A stretch of 64,000 nucleotides of DNA from Oxalobacteraceae bacterium AB_14. Its GTDB lineage: Bacteria > Pseudomonadota > Gammaproteobacteria > Burkholderiales > Burkholderiaceae_D. The stretch is from the NCBI GenBank assembly GCA_000381565.1, contig KB906724.1, positions 1,738,801-1,802,800 on the forward strand, written 5' to 3'. The position numbers were made by a program, and so were the translations under genes. Positions 62,895 to 64,000 of the stretch are shown one piece after another. Numbering within the stretch: the first letter of the stretch is position 1; each line of letters opens with the position of its first letter. The notes below the pieces were generated by a model. The model was not told the origin of the DNA and did not search any database. It worked only from the letters and a program-made list of their open reading frames with translations.

Positions 62895-64000
62895 ATGAAA
62901 ATCGTCGAGATCCGCGAAAAGACCATACCGATCAGTTCCCCGATCCGCAACGCCTACATCGATTTCAGCAAGATGACTTTGAGCCTGGTGGCGGTGGTCA
63001 CCGACGTGATCCGCGACGGCAAGCCTGTGGTGGGCTATGGCTTCAATTCCAACGGCCGCTATGGCCAGGGCATGCTGATGCGAGAGCGCTTCATCCCGCG
63101 CATCCTGGAAGCCGATCCGATCGCGCTGATGAACGACGCCGGCACCAACCTCGATCCGCACAAGGTGTGGGACTGCATGTACACCAACGAGAAGCCGGGC
63201 GGCCACGGCGAGCGCTCGGTCGCCATCGGCACCATCGACATGGCGATCTGGGATGCGGTGGCCAAGATCGAAGGCCAGCCGCTGTTCCAGTTGCTGGCGG
63301 ACCGCTACGGCAACGGCACGCCGGACAGGAAGATCTTCGTCTACGCGGCGGGCGGCTACTACTATCCGGGCCAGAGCCACGATGCGCTGAAGGACGAGAT
63401 GCGCAGCTATATCGATCGCGGCTACACGGTGGTGAAGAAGAAGATCGGCGGCGCCTCGCTGGACGAGGACCTGCGCCGCATCGATTCCATCCTCAGCGTG
63501 CTGGGCGACGGCCAGAAGCTGGCGGTGGACGCCAACGGCCGCTTCGACCTCGATACCGCCATCGCCTACGCCAAGGCCTTGTCGCAGTACGATCTGTTCT
63601 GGTACGAGGAGGCGGGCGACCCGCTGGACTTCGAACTGCAGGCCACGCTGCGCAACTACTATGACAAGCCGATGGCCACCGGCGAGAACCTGTTCTCGAT
63701 GCAGGATGCGCGCAACCTGGTACGCTACGGCGGCATGCGCGCGGACCGCGACTGGTTGCAGTTCGACTGCGCGCTGAGCTACGGCCTGGTCGAGTACCTG
63801 CGCACGCTGGACATGCTGCACGAGCATGGATGGTCGCGCAAGCGCTGCATTCCGCACGGCGGGCACCAGATGTCGCTCAACATCGCGGCGGGACTGGGCC
63901 TGGGCGGCAACGAGTCCTACCCCGACCTGTTCCAGCCCTTCGGCGGTTTCCCCGACGGTGTGAGGGTGGACAACGGCTACGTCACCATGCCGGACCTGAA
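62895..64000 (+). CDS. tarD: D(-)-tartrate dehydratase, enolase superfamily (3' end beyond window)
   Basis: The first 368 residues of a mandelate-racemase-like enolase-superfamily enzyme; the frame is open to the right edge. The chain closely follows the known D-tartrate dehydratase of Bradyrhizobium: SSPIRNAYIDFSKM, GFNSNGRYGQG, VYAAGGYYYPG, the KxK motif (Lys181/Lys183 in VVKKKIGG), metal-binding AVDANGRFD and EEAGDP, and His321 in CIPHGGHQMSLN. The enzyme dehydrates D-tartrate to oxaloacetate with Mg2+. ATG 62895 follows CTGGAGA. Divergent LysR regulator upstream. Only the last few dozen codons are missing. Confidence 0.93.
   Translation, partial: MKIVEIREKTIPISSPIRNAYIDFSKMTLSLVAVVTDVIRDGKPVVGYGFNSNGRYGQGMLMRERFIPRILEADPIALMNDAGTNLDPHKVWDCMYTNEKPGGHGERSVAIGTIDMAIWDAVAKIEGQPLFQLLADRYGNGTPDRKIFVYAAGGYYYPGQSHDALKDEMRSYIDRGYTVVKKKIGGASLDEDLRRIDSILSVLGDGQKLAVDANGRFDLDTAIAYAKALSQYDLFWYEEAGDPLDFELQATLRNYYDKPMATGENLFSMQDARNLVRYGGMRADRDWLQFDCALSYGLVEYLRTLDMLHEHGWSRKRCIPHGGHQMSLNIAAGLGLGGNESYPDLFQPFGGFPDGVRVDNGYVTMPDL

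Overview
The window is GC-rich with tightly packed genes. It reads like the chromosome of a betaproteobacterium of the order Burkholderiales, most likely an Oxalobacteraceae member near Duganella, Massilia or Janthinobacterium. That placement is an inference from gene content (a dapC-dapD / ArsC-like-dapE-prmB lysine cluster, MdtABC, several TonB receptors, many two-component systems) and codon style, not from a marker gene. No rRNA, tRNA or CRISPR array was seen.

Left edge (1-3000) is a mobile-element pile-up. A complete ISL3-family element with 30-bp inverted repeats and a perfect 8-bp target duplication sits inside the 5' end of an IS66-type transposase gene that runs off the window. Next comes a complete IS630-family element whose transposase stop codon is formed by the duplicated TA target.

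3000-9100: an SSS-family symporter, signal peptide peptidase SppA, and on the minus strand a Spy/CpxP-like - response regulator - histidine kinase operon resembling Cpx. 9100-18500: a divergent mdtABC plus outer-membrane factor operon. The shared intergenic region holds an exact GTAAA-N5-GTAAA CpxR-type box, linking the envelope-stress operon to the efflux pump.

18500-23000: a CheB-CheR-PAS fusion followed by a PAS histidine kinase. 23000-29700: an S46 dipeptidyl peptidase (DPP11-like) coupled to pnuC, a NadR-like kinase and an outer-membrane protein, facing a TonB receptor with a TPP riboswitch. This looks like a vitamin salvage locus. 29700-33700: an Imm26-like protein, a periplasmic protein coupled to EnvZ/OmpR, and a small secreted protein. 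33800-37700: two tandem FapA/DUF342 paralogues.

37700-51700 is mostly housekeeping on the minus strand (ArfB, an AMACR-like CoA transferase, an ABC-F ATPase, PrmB, DapE, an ArsC/Spx-like protein, PilU, DapD, DapC), with cheW on the plus strand. It is interrupted by a plus-strand cassette of a periplasmic-sensor diguanylate cyclase, a TonB-dependent receptor and a YfiR-like repressor, probably a receptor-gated c-di-GMP switch. Palindromic REP-like repeats occur between several of these genes.

51900-64000: a DUF4153 membrane protein, an SDR/VOC pair with a divergent LysR regulator, a hybrid kinase with three near-identical tandem PAS repeats, a MerR regulator with a classic 19-bp-spacer operator facing a small membrane protein, a PepSY membrane protein and DUF2946 protein, and a LysR regulator divergent from a D-tartrate dehydratase gene cut by the right edge.
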